NCBI RefSeq assembly: GCF_023701485.1
Contig: NZ_JAMQBK010000065.1
Span: forward strand, 1 to 64,000
Origin: Aporhodopirellula aestuarii
Lineage (GTDB): Bacteria > Planctomycetota > Planctomycetia > Pirellulales > Pirellulaceae
Length of the DNA stretch: 64,000 nucleotides
Direction: 5' to 3'
Part shown: positions 20,993 through 31,205 of the stretch, piece by piece
Numbering within the stretch: position 1 is the stretch's first letter
How the letters are laid out: every line of letters starts with the position of its first letter
Position numbers and translations under genes: made by a program
The notes under the pieces: generated by a model
What the model was told of the DNA's origin: nothing
Seen by the model: only the letters and a program-made list of their open reading frames with translations
Database searches by the model: none

Positions 20993-22693
20993 CTATTCGT
21001 CTGTGACGCAGCCTTCGGATGCGCTCTTCACACACTTGATGTATTTGAAGAGTGTTCCGCGAGTGGCTTTGAGTGGCGGTGCGGTCCAAGCCTTGCGGCG
21101 AGTTTCGAGTTCCGCAGCGTCGATATCGACATCGAGCGAATTGGTTTCCGCATCGATCGTCACGATGTCGCCATCGCGAATCAGGCCGACGGGGCCACCT
21201 TCCTGAGCTTCGGGGGTGATGTGTCCGACGATAAAACCGTGGCTGCCGCCGCTGAATCGTCCATCCGTCAACAAAGCCACGTCGCCGCCCAATCCTGCTC
21301 CCATGATGGCACTGGTTGGGGTCAACATTTCAGGCATGCCCGGTCCGCCTTTCGGGCCTTCGTAACGAATCACGACGACGTCGCCTTTTTGGATCTCGCT
21401 GCGTTCGAGTGCCGCGAGCATGTCCTCTTCGCTGTCGTAAACACGTGCCGGCCCCGAGAAACGGAGGCCTTCTTTGCCGGTGATTTTTGCCACCGCGCCC
21501 TCGGGTGCGAGCGAACCACGAAGGATTCGGATGTGACCGGATTTCTTGATCGGCGCATCGATCTTCGCAACAATCTTTTGTCCTTCTTTGAGCGAAGGCA
21601 CTTCCTTCAAATTTTCAGCCAATGTCTTGCCGGTGACCGTCATGTGTCCGCCGCGAATCAATCCTTCTTCGAGCAGGTACTTCATGACCGCGGGGGTTCC
21701 GCCGACGCTGTGCAAGTCTTCTTGCACAAACTTACCGCTCGGCTTTAAGTCGGCGAGATAAGGCGTGCGGTCGCTGACGCTTTGGAAATCGTCGATGGTC
21801 AGCGGCACGTCGACGGCGCGGGCCATCGCGATTAGGTGCAGCACGGCGTTGGTGCTGCCACCGAGTGCCATTAACGTCACCATCGCGTCTTCAAAAGCTT
21901 CGCGAGTCATGATGTCGCGAGGTTTGATGTCTTTTTCGAGCAGGTGCAAGATCGCTTTGCCGGCGCGGTGGCACTCATCAATCTTCTCTTCATTTTCGGC
22001 CGGGATGCTAGCCGAATACGGCAGTGCCATGCCGAGGGCTTCGATCGCTGTGGCCATCGTGTTGGCCGTGTACATCCCGCCGCACGCACCCGCACCCGGA
22101 CAACTGCGGCGGACGATTTCGGTTCGTTCTTCTTCGCTGATTTGTCCGGCGATGAATTGACCGTAACACTGGAACGCACTGACAATGTCGAGTTTTTCAT
22201 TTTTGAATGAGCCGGGTTTGATCGTTCCGCCATAGACCATGATCGCGGGGCGGTTCAGCCGTCCCATCGCGATCAAACAGCCAGGCATGTTTTTGTCGCA
22301 GCCCGGTAGCGCGATCAATGCGTCGTACCACTGCGCGCCCATGATCGTTTCGATCGAGTCGGCGATCAGGTCACGGCTTTGCAGCGAGAAGCTCATACCG
22401 TCGGTCCCCATCGAGATGCCGTCGCTGACACCGATGGTGTTGAACCGCATGCCGACCATGCCCGCTTCGACGACACCCTTGCGCACTTCGGCGGCGAGGT
22501 CGAGCAGGTGCATGTTGCAACTGTTGCCCTCATACCACATGCTGCCGATACCGACTTGCGGTTTGTTCATGTCTTCGGGGGTCATGCCGGTTGCGTACAA
22601 CATCGCCTGAGACGCACCTTGGCTCTTCGGCTGGGTCACTTGACGGCTGTATTTGTTCAGAACGCGCTGGTCGGTTTCGGTGGAGGTGCTCAT
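20993..22693 (-). CDS. ilvD: Dihydroxy-acid dehydratase
   Basis: A 566-residue enzyme of valine, leucine and isoleucine synthesis, from ATG at 22693. The three Fe-S cluster cysteines lie in [17 protein letters not shown] and [14 protein letters not shown]; the segment [20 protein letters not shown] is the second family signature. The C-terminal hydrophilic tail is longer than needed but conserved ([18 protein letters not shown]). The remaining 240 bp before the cytochrome gene hold no gene. It is divergent from the DUF1080 gene. Confidence 0.95.
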   Translation of the reverse strand: MSTSTETDQRVLNKYSRQVTQPKSQGASQAMLYATGMTPEDMNKPQVGIGSMWYEGNSCNMHLLDLAAEVRKGVVEAGMVGMRFNTIGVSDGISMGTDGMSFSLQSRDLIADSIETIMGAQWYDALIALPGCDKNMPGCLIAMGRLNRPAIMVYGGTIKPGSFKNEKLDIVSAFQCYGQFIAGQISEEERTEIVRRSCPGAGACGGMYTANTMATAIEALGMALPYSASIPAENEEKIDECHRAGKAILHLLEKDIKPRDIMTREAFEDAMVTLMALGGSTNAVLHLIAMARAVDVPLTIDDFQSVSDRTPYLADLKPSGKFVQEDLHSVGGTPAVMKYLLEEGLIRGGHMTVTGKTLAENLKEVPSLKEGQKIVAKIDAPIKKSGHIRILRGSLAPEGAVAKITGKEGLRFSGPARVYDSEEDMLAALERSEIQKGDVVVIRYEGPKGGPGMPEMLTPTSAIMGAGLGGDVALLTDGRFSGGSHGFIVGHITPEAQEGGPVGLIRDGDIVTIDAETNSLDVDIDAAELETRRKAWTAPPLKATRGTLFKYIKCVKSASEGCVTDE

Positions 22694-22792
22694 GTCGAGA
22701 TCGGCGGTTTCGTTTTTTCGAAATGGGGAAACGTTAGATAGGTAGCCCGAGAGTATGATCGGTAAATCGTTATCAACAAAGATGAGGCAAAA

Positions 22793-23614
22793 ATGACGCG
22801 TTTCACTGGCCCGTTCGCCCTTCCCGCCGCAGTTTTCCTGACATTCGCCCCGGCGGTGTTTGCTCAGACGCCATCCGCCTCGATCGAAGAGACCGCTCCG
22901 GCGGCGAGATCCACGATCACGGATGTTTCCGACAAAGAATTCAATCTCAGGTCCCGTCCGCTGTTCGACGGCGTGGTTTTGGCGGGCTGGGAAGGCAACG
23001 CGTATTGGTTTCATACCGAAGGCAACGCCGTCGTAGCCGGACGTCTGGAAAAACGGATTCCTGAGAATCAATTCCTGTGTACGACGGAGACTTTTGATGA
23101 CTTCGATTTGCGGATGGAGGTTCGCATGCGGGGCGCAAATCCCAACGCGGGCGTGCAGTTTCGCTCGCGTCGGCCGCTCAGCAGCGATAAGGTGCCTGCA
23201 AACGAAGTGATCGGGTACCAGGCCGACATGGGGAACGCGTGGGGCCGCTCGGTGTGGGGCGCCCTGTACGATGAATCCCGCCGCCGCAAAATGCTTGCCG
23301 AACCCGAGGTGCCGTTTGATGTCGAGTGGAAAAACGCCGGTTTAGGAAACGGTGATTCGGAGCCTGGTCAGGGTGGAGGCGAGGCGGCAGCGGAAACGTC
23401 CGATTCGGAAGTTTCTGTTCCCGAATCGGCTTGGGTGCGGATGCGGATCGTTTGCAAGGGCGACGACATCGAGATTTTTCTCAACGAGACGTTGACGGTC
23501 CGGTACACCGAAACCGATCCCGCGATTCCCCGCTCGGGTGTGATCGGGCTGCAAATCCACAGCGGTCCGCCCGCTGAAGCTTGGTACCGGAACATCCGTA
23601 TCCTGTCGTTGTGA
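22793..23614 (+). CDS. Exported DUF1080 (3-keto-disaccharide hydrolase-type) protein
   Basis: A 273-residue protein with a signal peptide (1-27, cleavage after FAQ). The mature part is a single concanavalin-like beta-sandwich of the DUF1080 family: [12 protein letters not shown] near the start, [25 protein letters not shown], a GYQADMG strand and the terminal [21 protein letters not shown], all typical. A Gly/Glu-rich loop of about 20 residues interrupts it around 185-205. Planctomycetes carry many such proteins, linked to glycan or 3-ketoglycoside breakdown in the periplasm. It is alone, divergent from ilvD. Confidence 0.85.
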   Translation: MTRFTGPFALPAAVFLTFAPAVFAQTPSASIEETAPAARSTITDVSDKEFNLRSRPLFDGVVLAGWEGNAYWFHTEGNAVVAGRLEKRIPENQFLCTTETFDDFDLRMEVRMRGANPNAGVQFRSRRPLSSDKVPANEVIGYQADMGNAWGRSVWGALYDESRRRKMLAEPEVPFDVEWKNAGLGNGDSEPGQGGGEAAAETSDSEVSVPESAWVRMRIVCKGDDIEIFLNETLTVRYTETDPAIPRSGVIGLQIHSGPPAEAWYRNIRILSL

Positions 23615-23809
23615 TTGGGTATCGCATCAGCCGTGCATTTCGGCCGCGATTGAGCCGACATTCTGGAATTTCACGGAGGTTTTTGTCTCGTACAAGTAAC
23701 TTTCGCCCCGACGAAGGGTTTCATTGCCTCGAGACCAACGTTTGACGATCGCACCAGCACGCTGAACACGGCACCGCCCTTTCTTCCCGGAACTCCTCGA
23801 GGCCCATTG

Positions 23810-25288
23810 ATGCAAATCCGCTCCCCACGCCTGGCTCTCGGGCTTTTTCTCTCAGTCGCGATGTCGGCCTCTTCATTCGCAGATGATCTGTATCTGACGA
23901 TTGGAGGTGGCTACGCACCGTCGGAAAACCAAGCCTCGCTTGAACGCAACGTCCTGTTTTCGCAGCGTGTTCTCGCCGAGAAAAAAATCTCGCCCAAATT
24001 GCAGAGCGTATTTTTTGCTGATGGCGATGCGTCGGGGGCCGACTTGCAGGTCATTGATCGTAAAGCGATCCCTACCGCGAACCAGTTGATGGCGGAATTC
24101 TTCGGTAGCCAAACGGATCTCGGGTTGTCGTATCGCAATCACCGCGTGCCTCACATTCAAGGCGGAACCAGCCTTTCGAACATTCGGCGATGGTTCAAAA
24201 CGGTGGGACCGACGATGCAAAGCGGCGATCGACTGTTTCTGTATGTGACGTCACATGGCAGCGCCAGTAACTCCCGCAGCCAACCTTACAACACCTCGAT
24301 TTCACTCTGGAATAACGAGCGTCTTGATGTCGTTGAGCTGGTCAAATTGCTCGACGGGTTACCCGAAGGTGTGAGCGTTGTTGCGGTGATGGTTCAGTGT
24401 CACGCCGGCGGGTTCGCGAGATTCATTTACAACGAAGGTAATCCCGAACGCGGACTTTCGACCCAGCCGCGTTGTGGTTTTTTCGCGACCGTACACGATC
24501 GACCGGCTGCAGGTTGCACGCCCGATGTGGATGAAGCGACGTATGTGGAATACAGCACTTATTTTTGGGAAGCGATCGCCGGGCACAACCGTTTGAATCA
24601 ACCCGTCGAGTCGCCCGATTACAACGGCGACGGCAAAGTCTCGTTCGATGAAGCTCACGCGTACACGCTGCTTTCTAGCGATACGATCGATTTGCCGATC
24701 AGCACGTCGAGTGAATTCTTGTCGATCGAAAGTCGTTTTCAAAGCGATCAAGATCCTGAATTGCTGCCGCGAGATTTGGACTACGACGAAGTGCTTGAAT
24801 TGGCAACGCCGTCGGATCGAGCGGTGCTCGAAGGGTTATCGGAACAACTCGATCTCAGCGGCCAAGAACGATTGGCACAGGCCGAGCGATTGAAGAATGA
24901 CCGCCGTTCACAACGCCGAGGACGCTATCGGGGACGTCCGGAAGACCCGGCGTCACGATTGCGAAGACAAATCGCGGGTGACTTGAAGAAACGATGGCCC
25001 GAGCTAGCCAATTTGATGAATCCCGTGTCCATTGAATTATTGACCACGCGGAGTGAAGATTTCGTTCATGCCGTTGAAGTTCATCCCGAATATTCGCGGT
25101 ACCGCGAACTCACCGAGTCGGAAACCAATGAACTCGACGCACGCGAACAACTGGTCAAGGTGGAAAGGTTTATCCTGGCAACGGAAAACGTTATTCTGCG
25201 TGAGAACCTTGTTCGAATCGGCGATGTCGACGCGATCTCTCATTTTCAGAGAATCGTCGAAAATGAAAGCTGCGTCCTCGGCAATTAG
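23810..25288 (+). CDS. Exported caspase-like (clan CD) protein with EF-hand
   Basis: A 492-residue protein from ATG 23810; a TTG immediately upstream is unlikely. Signal peptide 1-24. The core has the clan CD order: a strand DRLFLYVTSHGSAS with His149, then SVVAVMVQCHAGGF with Cys197, the predicted dyad. A canonical EF-hand loop DYNGDGKVSFDE follows at 270-281, suggesting Ca2+ binding. The C-terminal 180 residues are helical and charged (Arg/Glu-rich). This resembles the C13/legumain-like or metacaspase-like exported peptidases of planctomycetes; substrate unknown. It is followed after 62 bp by the membrane protein gene. Confidence 0.72.
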   Translation: MQIRSPRLALGLFLSVAMSASSFADDLYLTIGGGYAPSENQASLERNVLFSQRVLAEKKISPKLQSVFFADGDASGADLQVIDRKAIPTANQLMAEFFGSQTDLGLSYRNHRVPHIQGGTSLSNIRRWFKTVGPTMQSGDRLFLYVTSHGSASNSRSQPYNTSISLWNNERLDVVELVKLLDGLPEGVSVVAVMVQCHAGGFARFIYNEGNPERGLSTQPRCGFFATVHDRPAAGCTPDVDEATYVEYSTYFWEAIAGHNRLNQPVESPDYNGDGKVSFDEAHAYTLLSSDTIDLPISTSSEFLSIESRFQSDQDPELLPRDLDYDEVLELATPSDRAVLEGLSEQLDLSGQERLAQAERLKNDRRSQRRGRYRGRPEDPASRLRRQIAGDLKKRWPELANLMNPVSIELLTTRSEDFVHAVEVHPEYSRYRELTESETNELDAREQLVKVERFILATENVILRENLVRIGDVDAISHFQRIVENESCVLGN

Positions 25289-25350
25289 AAGCTCACGGAT
25301 CACCCGTTCGAATTCCTCGGTGGAACGTTCATTTGTTGTCGGAACTGTTG

Positions 25351-26973
25351 ATGGCCTCTCGGGCGAAGACCGCGATCGCTACGCCGCGACTAAGCCATGA
25401 CGAAAAGCTGGCCACCGAGAATTTGGGTTCGCGCGGGTTGGAGACGCGGGAAGCGAAAGCGGACGAGGGCGGCGTCCCAGGTTGGTTTGCGTTTGTTCCC
25501 GCTTCGGTCGGCCGCTCACAATATGCGTTGCTGCTGTTTGGTGTCATCTGCCAACTCGTGACGATTGGGATCACGTGGCCGCTTTGGCAAATCCGCATTT
25601 CGCCGCCACACCTGCCGACATGGGATCTGCCGCAATGGCCGTTCGGTTGGCTCATGGTCGCATCGCTCGTCTTGGTAGCCGCCAAACCGCGTTGGGGAGT
25701 CCCGGTCCATTGGGGCGTTTTGATCGTCGCATGCGTTTGGGATCAGTTTCGCATGCAGCCTCAGTTCTTTTCGATTGCGGTCTTGATGACGGCGTGTGTT
25801 TGGGACGCCGGGCGGCGCGTCGCACGATGGACGCTCGTGTCGACGTGGTTGTGGGCGGGATTGCACAAGTTATTGTCGCCCGATTGGTTCGGGTACGCCT
25901 CACACTGGGTTGTTGCACGCAGCGGATTTGATGCGGACTCGACTTATTTCGGCTTCGCCCTCGGCGTGGCGGTTGTTGAACTTGCCGTAGGTTTGCTCGC
26001 GATCTTTCGACCGAAGTGGGCCGCGCCGGCGTGCCTGGTCATGCATGTCGGGATCGCGCTGATGATCTCACCCGTCGTACTGAACTGGAACGAGAGTGTC
26101 CTGCCATGGAATCTTTCGGTCGCGGTGATTGGTACGTGGGTGATGCGGACAACCGAAACGTGGCGACCGGATCAAGCATGGGAGAAAGTGGTCTGCACGA
26201 TCTGTTTATTCGCACCGATCGGGTTCTATGGTGGTTATCTCGATCACGGGTTCTCGGGAGTATTGTACTCAGGCTCTCTTCCTCAAGGTCTGATCACTAC
26301 CAAACGTGGCTTGCAGCCGATCGAGGGTTGGGGCGAGCTGGCGGTGCCGTTTCCGAGCGAGCGACGGACGCTGCGGATCTACTTCGAGCAGGTCGCCGAG
26401 CCGGGCGCCAAACTGCATCTCGCCGATCCACGCCCATGGCTGGATGATGCGTTCTACGTGCTCGACTCGGATCATCATGCTAGACCGATCGATTCGGATG
26501 CCTTCTTCGCGGGCGTCCCGGTTTTTGATGACAGTCCGGCCGATGGCTTTGATCAGATAGACTCATCCGCACCTTATGAGATCAGCGGCGTGGGGCTCGA
26601 TAGCCGGCGATCGAAATTTGAGTTGCAGAGAGCGGGGGTGCGGATGGTTCGCCGAGCGGCGGATGAACCGATCTACGCGGTGGCGTTCACCAAAGATTCG
26701 TTTGATCGGGAGTTGCTCAACTACCTCCCAGGACTTCCCAACCTGATGCAAATCCAATTCGCAGGCACAGCGATCCAAGATGACGATTTGAGGAAGCTTC
26801 TCCGGTGCCGGTTGCTCACAGGCATCGGCCTCGATCACACCGCCATCACCGACGCCGGGCTTGGGCATCTCAAAACACTGCCGTACCTCCAGTACATCGA
26901 ATGCGAAGGCACTGAGATTACGCCCGAAGGTTTGCAATCGGTCATCAATGACCCACTCGGATCGCTCGAGTAA
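25351..26973 (+). CDS. Polytopic membrane protein with leucine-rich C-terminus
   Basis: A 540-residue protein from the ATG at 25351 (a TTG at 25333 is in frame). After about 45 polar residues there are roughly eight hydrophobic segments up to about residue 300, with the loop HKLLSPDWFGYASHWVV reminiscent of DoxX/HTTM-like membrane proteins. The rest is extramembrane: a beta-rich section, then a leucine-rich-repeat-like C-terminus (LPNLMQIQFAGTAIQDDDL, GIGLDHTAITDAGLGHL, YLQYIECEGTEITPEGL). No catalytic residues are obvious. It follows the caspase-like gene closely and may be co-transcribed. Confidence 0.65.
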   Translation: MASRAKTAIATPRLSHDEKLATENLGSRGLETREAKADEGGVPGWFAFVPASVGRSQYALLLFGVICQLVTIGITWPLWQIRISPPHLPTWDLPQWPFGWLMVASLVLVAAKPRWGVPVHWGVLIVACVWDQFRMQPQFFSIAVLMTACVWDAGRRVARWTLVSTWLWAGLHKLLSPDWFGYASHWVVARSGFDADSTYFGFALGVAVVELAVGLLAIFRPKWAAPACLVMHVGIALMISPVVLNWNESVLPWNLSVAVIGTWVMRTTETWRPDQAWEKVVCTICLFAPIGFYGGYLDHGFSGVLYSGSLPQGLITTKRGLQPIEGWGELAVPFPSERRTLRIYFEQVAEPGAKLHLADPRPWLDDAFYVLDSDHHARPIDSDAFFAGVPVFDDSPADGFDQIDSSAPYEISGVGLDSRRSKFELQRAGVRMVRRAADEPIYAVAFTKDSFDRELLNYLPGLPNLMQIQFAGTAIQDDDLRKLLRCRLLTGIGLDHTAITDAGLGHLKTLPYLQYIECEGTEITPEGLQSVINDPLGSLE

Positions 26974-27541
26974 TAAAGCAATAAGAGGTGTGACCCCAAA
27001 CGCCACTGCTCTGGGCGTTTCCCGCATCAAGCTCTTGCTGCTCGACAACACGACGAAGGCGACGTGAACTTCCGCCGGGGGCGTTATGCGGAACTAAAAA
27101 GACTAACGCTGCCCCTCTTTGGGTGGGTGTGTTGGGGCCGGCGCCACCACGACACGCGTCGACCACACCTTGGGTAGACGCGGGCCTGGCTCCCGAACCT
27201 CTCGCCGCCTCAAATCTCCGACCTGGAGGCAGCGATCGCCTGGAAGGCAGGGCAATCACGCCATTTGCGTGAATTTCATGCGTGAATTTCATGCGTGAAT
27301 TCATCGGTCGTCCCTACGCGCAAATTTCTACCTAGCCCAGATTCCCCGCTCTTGAGTCCACTACGGCTACACTGTTGCAATATGTTTGGACCAAGGAAAC
27401 GGATCGGGTTTCCTACCTGGGCATCATTTCGCATCCAAATTCGGTGAATCTGGATGCGTTTTCGTGGAGCGTCGGAATCGGGCGCGTTAAGTTCAATCAT
27501 AAACACTAGCGAACCACTTCCATTTCCCAAGGAAACACGGC
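26974..27541. other. 568-bp intergenic region with 13-bp triple repeat
   Basis: No convincing gene. TGCGTGAATTTCA is repeated at 27266-27278 and 27279-27291, with a third 12-bp copy at 27292-27303. An open frame on the minus strand (26945-27304) is composed of Arg/Gly/Ala-rich sequence without domain features and looks non-coding, possibly an interspersed repeat. The promoter of the ATPase gene downstream should lie in the last 150 bp. Confidence 0.5.
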
Positions 27542-28831
27542 ATGTCTGATCATGATTCAGCCAACGTGCATCACGACGATCCTCACTTCGAATCCGTCTC
27601 GGAAGGTGATGTATCGCCCGACTTGGTCGTACCCGAGCTGAATTCACCCGAATCGTTTGCAATCGCATTGATGGAGATCGCAGCGGGGCAGAAAGCGAGC
27701 GATATTTTTATTTCCGATGAGCAGGATTCAACGGTGATTCGATTTCGTCGCATGGGTCGGCTCAAAATCGTACGTCGATTGCCACGGACTTATGGTCGCC
27801 GCTTACTCAATCACTTTCGCGCTCTAGCGGGCATCGATATCGCTGACCTAATGCATCCTGCGGATGGCCGCGTGCGATTCAATCTTGAGAACAATCGCGA
27901 GGTTGATGTTCGTTTCGCCGTTTTGCCCACAACGTTTGGTCAAGATATGGCGATGCGCATGTTCGATCATAGTATTGGCATGATCAACATTGACGACATC
28001 GGATTCCTCGAAGATGAAAAGCAAGTTGTTCACCGAATGCTGACTTCGCCGAGCGGGTTGATTCTGGTTGCGGGCGCTACCGGCAGTGGCAAAACCAATT
28101 CTTTGTATGCGTTTTTGCATCAGCTCAACAATGGTCAGCGGAAGATTCACACGCTCGAAGAACCCATCGAATACACACTGCCTGGAATCCAACAATCTCA
28201 AGTGAACGTGCGGGCCGGATGCGACTTCGCCGATTTGCTTTACGGTTGCATGCGGCAAAGTCCTGACGTGATCATGGTGGGAGAAATTCGCGACCGACGA
28301 ACGGCAGAAACAGCGATTCGGGCTGGCGTGAGCGGGCACTTGGTGCTCGCAACGGTGCACGCCCAAGCGGCGACGACGGCGGTGCAGAACATGCTGTCAT
28401 TTGATGTCAACCGTCACTTCTTGGCCGACGCGTTGGTCGGAGTACTTAACCAAACCCTCGTGAGGCAACTGTGTACGAACTGCCGTGTTGAAGTCGAAGA
28501 TCCAGATACTTCGCAACGCTACTTCATCGGAGGAAAGTGCGAGAAGTGTGACGAAGAAGGATTCACCAGAATGACCTGTCTGCCGGAGATTCTCGAAGCG
28601 ACTCAACGAGTTGCCGCCGCAATTGCACGCGGAGATTCTGCAGACGAACTGGGGCGCATCGCGATGGAAGAGGGCATGATGACACTGGCCCAAGGGGCGC
28701 TCAAACGCATTGAATCGGGATTGATTACTCCGGAAGACGCAGCGATGGTGATGAGCGACCATCGCGTTCGTGAGTTGGCGACCCTCGCCATCAGCCATAT
28801 GGAAGAACGCGATCGAGCCAGCGCCGCTTGA
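27542..28831 (+). CDS. GspE/PilB-type secretion ATPase
   Basis: A 429-residue type II secretion/type IV pilus ATPase. Walker A GATGSGKT lies at about 178-186, the Asp box TLEEPIEY follows, Walker B is DVIMVGEIRD at about 243-252 and the His box LATVHAQ next. A tetracysteine zinc motif (CTNC ... CEKC) at about 310-335 marks the GspE/PilB branch. It lacks the N1 domain and is 130 residues shorter than a standard GspE; the N2 part begins near residue 35. No other secretion genes are adjacent, though TadE/TadG genes lie 3.2 kb away. Hexameric motor at the inner membrane, partner unknown. Confidence 0.87.
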   Translation: MSDHDSANVHHDDPHFESVSEGDVSPDLVVPELNSPESFAIALMEIAAGQKASDIFISDEQDSTVIRFRRMGRLKIVRRLPRTYGRRLLNHFRALAGIDIADLMHPADGRVRFNLENNREVDVRFAVLPTTFGQDMAMRMFDHSIGMINIDDIGFLEDEKQVVHRMLTSPSGLILVAGATGSGKTNSLYAFLHQLNNGQRKIHTLEEPIEYTLPGIQQSQVNVRAGCDFADLLYGCMRQSPDVIMVGEIRDRRTAETAIRAGVSGHLVLATVHAQAATTAVQNMLSFDVNRHFLADALVGVLNQTLVRQLCTNCRVEVEDPDTSQRYFIGGKCEKCDEEGFTRMTCLPEILEATQRVAAAIARGDSADELGRIAMEEGMMTLAQGALKRIESGLITPEDAAMVMSDHRVRELATLAISHMEERDRASAA

Positions 28832-28996
28832 TATCGAATTCACCACGTTGGTGATATTTCGACGATCACAGATTCCATTGCAAATCGAGATGGCAGGTCA
28901 AGTCGCTTAGAAACGTGACACCGAAAATGACGTGCAAATTGTCGATCCGTCGGCGTTTCCCAAATCAGGCCTTCATCGATCGGCGTCCCGGTACAG

Positions 28997-29516
28997 TTAA
29001 GCACATAGGCTGGAGTTTCTCGGTATATCGTCATTTGATGCTAATCATGGTTCCTACGTTTAACTAAGGCTATCGCTGGACTGCCAAGAATTCGTTCTGA
29101 ACGGGATGTGTCGCTATCCCTTTTGTCTTTAGCTGCATTCAGTATTTCGCGAATGGTTAGTCGCGATATTGACGACATCCAAAAGCCGCTGACGCGAGTC
29201 CGTGGTTTGGGAAAACAAAGCGAAGCAAGTCGCAACGCGACGACACTCAACACGGTTGTGCGCACGAATGAACCACCGGGAGCGGCACCTGTCATCGCTT
29301 CGCGACTTGGTTTAGGCGGGGGCGACGTCGACCCCGGACTCGCGTCCGGGGCTTTCGCCTACCGTCGCTATCGCGACTAGGAATGGAAGCGATACTGGCG
29401 CGGCCTTGACTTCTCACGTCTCCACAACCATTTAGCAGTCCAGGACTTTAGTTGTCCAGGATAACGCCCAAATGGCCCATAGGGTTTTACCCAATTGTTC
29501 CAGCCTACCTGCTTAG
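28997..29516. mobile_element. 520-bp MITE-like element, copy A
   Basis: Left end TTAAGCACATAGGCTGGA (28997-29014) and right end, reversed, CTAAGCAGGTAGGCTGGA (29499-29516): imperfect 18-bp terminal inverted repeats matching at 15 of 18 positions. The interior has an 8-bp hairpin CCCCGGAC/GTCCGGGG around 29331-29352 and further GTCGC/GCGAC stems. It has no convincing protein. A diverged copy of almost equal length lies inverted at 34216-34736. No clear target-site duplication was seen. Small frames inside, such as the one at 29041-29295, track the repeat and are not genes. Confidence 0.75.
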
Positions 29517-29597
29517 AAAAGGGCGTTGCTTCCGGGCTTTTCATTTCGACCGCGTCAATGCTTGGAGCGGCAACGGTGACGACAAGCGGCGTCGTGA

Positions 29598-30575
29598 TTA
29601 CACGCCGAGTAATTCCTTCAGCACTTTGCGATCTCGACGGTAAGCGTCGACGGATGCCGTGAGAAGCGACGGATCGGTGTGTGAAATGTATTCCATGTGG
29701 AGTGATACCGGGCCGGGCGGTGGTTGCTGGCGAAGCGTTTTGAATAACTTGTCGCTAACATCACCTTCACCCAAAGGCACGTTTTGGATTTTGCCGTTCA
29801 CCGCCTTGTAATCTTTGACGTATACGGCGGCGATACGGTCTCGAATGAATGCCAAGTCGATCGGCCACGAAAGATTGCCTTCAACGGTTGCATGTCGGAC
29901 GTCATAGGCGATTCCAATGTCACTCGCGGGGATTTCACTGAGCATCTGATGCAGGTCCCATAGCGGAGCGCCTAAGTAATGGTTTCCCGCATGATTCTGA
30001 TACAGCCCCGTGATTCCAAGGTCATGATTGAGTGCCGCGAGTTCTTGTGCCTGTTTGGCAAATCCTTCGAGCTGGGGCAGAATCGGCTTGTCCATGTCGT
30101 AGCGATAGTACGCCATGCGATAGTACTTCACACCGCACAAGGCACCGGTGCGTAATACTGCGGTTGCGTTTGGCGATTGAGGACTGACGATATCCGTCGT
30201 CATGATCACAACCCGTGAATCGGTTTGAGACATCGTTTCACAGAGTTCGGGCAATTTCTCGATCGCGTCAGCCGGGTTGACTTGCCCGCCGCGCCGGATC
30301 GTTGCTTCGATCCCGTCAACCTCGATGTCGCGGCAAAAGGCAGCAACTTCCTTCCAGGGCATCAATTGCAATTGTTTTGCGAAGATGCACACGGGTCTTG
30401 TATCGGAGTCACGCTCGGTATCTTGGCCAGTGGCTTGGTTTTGCAAATGTTCGCCGGTCACCCCGATTGCCGCAGCGGAGGCGGCCGCCTGTGTAAGAAA
30501 GGAACGCCTCGTTTGCCGTCCATCGTTCTTCTGATTCAGATTCACGGAGTTGTCCTTGGATTGATATGGGTTCAT
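29598..30575 (-). CDS. Tat-exported sugar-isomerase-like TIM-barrel protein
   Basis: A 325-residue protein from ATG 30575. Residues 20-45 carry a twin-arginine signal (RQTRRSFLTQAAASAAAIG). The remainder is a xylose isomerase-like TIM barrel (AP endonuclease family 2 fold): EVAAFCRDIEVDGIEATI near the first strand, GLYQNHAGNHYLGAPLWDL, IGIAYDVRHATVEG and AVYVKDYK near the metal site, then LGEGDVSDKLFKTL and VSLHMEYI. Such proteins are common in planctomycete sugar catabolism. The substrate is unknown. It stands alone, with a 630-bp gap upstream; an upstream in-frame start at 30653 adds a non-conserved leader. Confidence 0.85.
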   Translation of the reverse strand: MNPYQSKDNSVNLNQKNDGRQTRRSFLTQAAASAAAIGVTGEHLQNQATGQDTERDSDTRPVCIFAKQLQLMPWKEVAAFCRDIEVDGIEATIRRGGQVNPADAIEKLPELCETMSQTDSRVVIMTTDIVSPQSPNATAVLRTGALCGVKYYRMAYYRYDMDKPILPQLEGFAKQAQELAALNHDLGITGLYQNHAGNHYLGAPLWDLHQMLSEIPASDIGIAYDVRHATVEGNLSWPIDLAFIRDRIAAVYVKDYKAVNGKIQNVPLGEGDVSDKLFKTLRQQPPPGPVSLHMEYISHTDPSLLTASVDAYRRDRKVLKELLGV

Positions 30576-31205
30576 GCATCGGATTCGGAGTCCCGCTTGT
30601 TTGTCGTTGTCGTCGCAAGCGGTACGCAACACGGTATTGTATTCGTTCTTCACGTCGCCGTTGCGACATCAACGCGACGGAGGCTGGCTTCGGTCTCTCG
30701 TAAGAAGCTCGGCACTCTTGAAATCCGAATCTCGCGAAGACGGGAACGCGGTTTTTTAAAACAGGTGTGCAGGAGTGATGTAGATGTAATCAATCGGTCG
30801 TTTGAGCATTCGCCCTCCGGCGTGTAGGTACGAACCGGGGCTCACCCCATCGTCGATGTGCTCAACCTCGAATCGCTTCTATTCACACTCAAGCATCGTC
30901 GTGGTCGTCAACGTTTTACACGAAGCTAGGTCTGTCTGAGACCGAGAATTGCGAGCGTTACCCGCTCTCGAAGTCTCGGAGGGACTCAGCTACGTGAGAG
31001 GCGAAAACTCCAATATGTCCGCGAGAAAGTGGCGCTGTCCACCTAAGCTTCTCTCTGGCGTAAAATAGCGCGGAGCCAGTAAGTGGTATGAAGATTTGGC
31101 TTGCTTTGACAATGTCGTGCACGCGGAGCACGACTTGCGTTTTTTACCAATGGAACGTCGTCTCTCCATACCCGGTGACGATTGCCGTCATGCGACTGGA
31201 ATCAC
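30576..31205. other. 630-bp intergenic region with a nested stem-loop
   Basis: A 54-nt structure at 30936-30989 pairs CTGAG (30936-30940) with CTCAG (30985-30989), CCGAGA (30942-30947) with TCTCGG (30974-30979) and GAGCG (30953-30957) with CGCTC (30963-30967). Nothing else coding is seen. No T-tract follows, so it could be a structured RNA element or an operator rather than a terminator. Confidence 0.5.

Noticed and set aside
29041-29295. Small frame inside the 520-bp element
   Set aside because: A similar frame occurs in the inverted copy (34281-34538) but diverges with it and has no start context; treated as repeat-derived.
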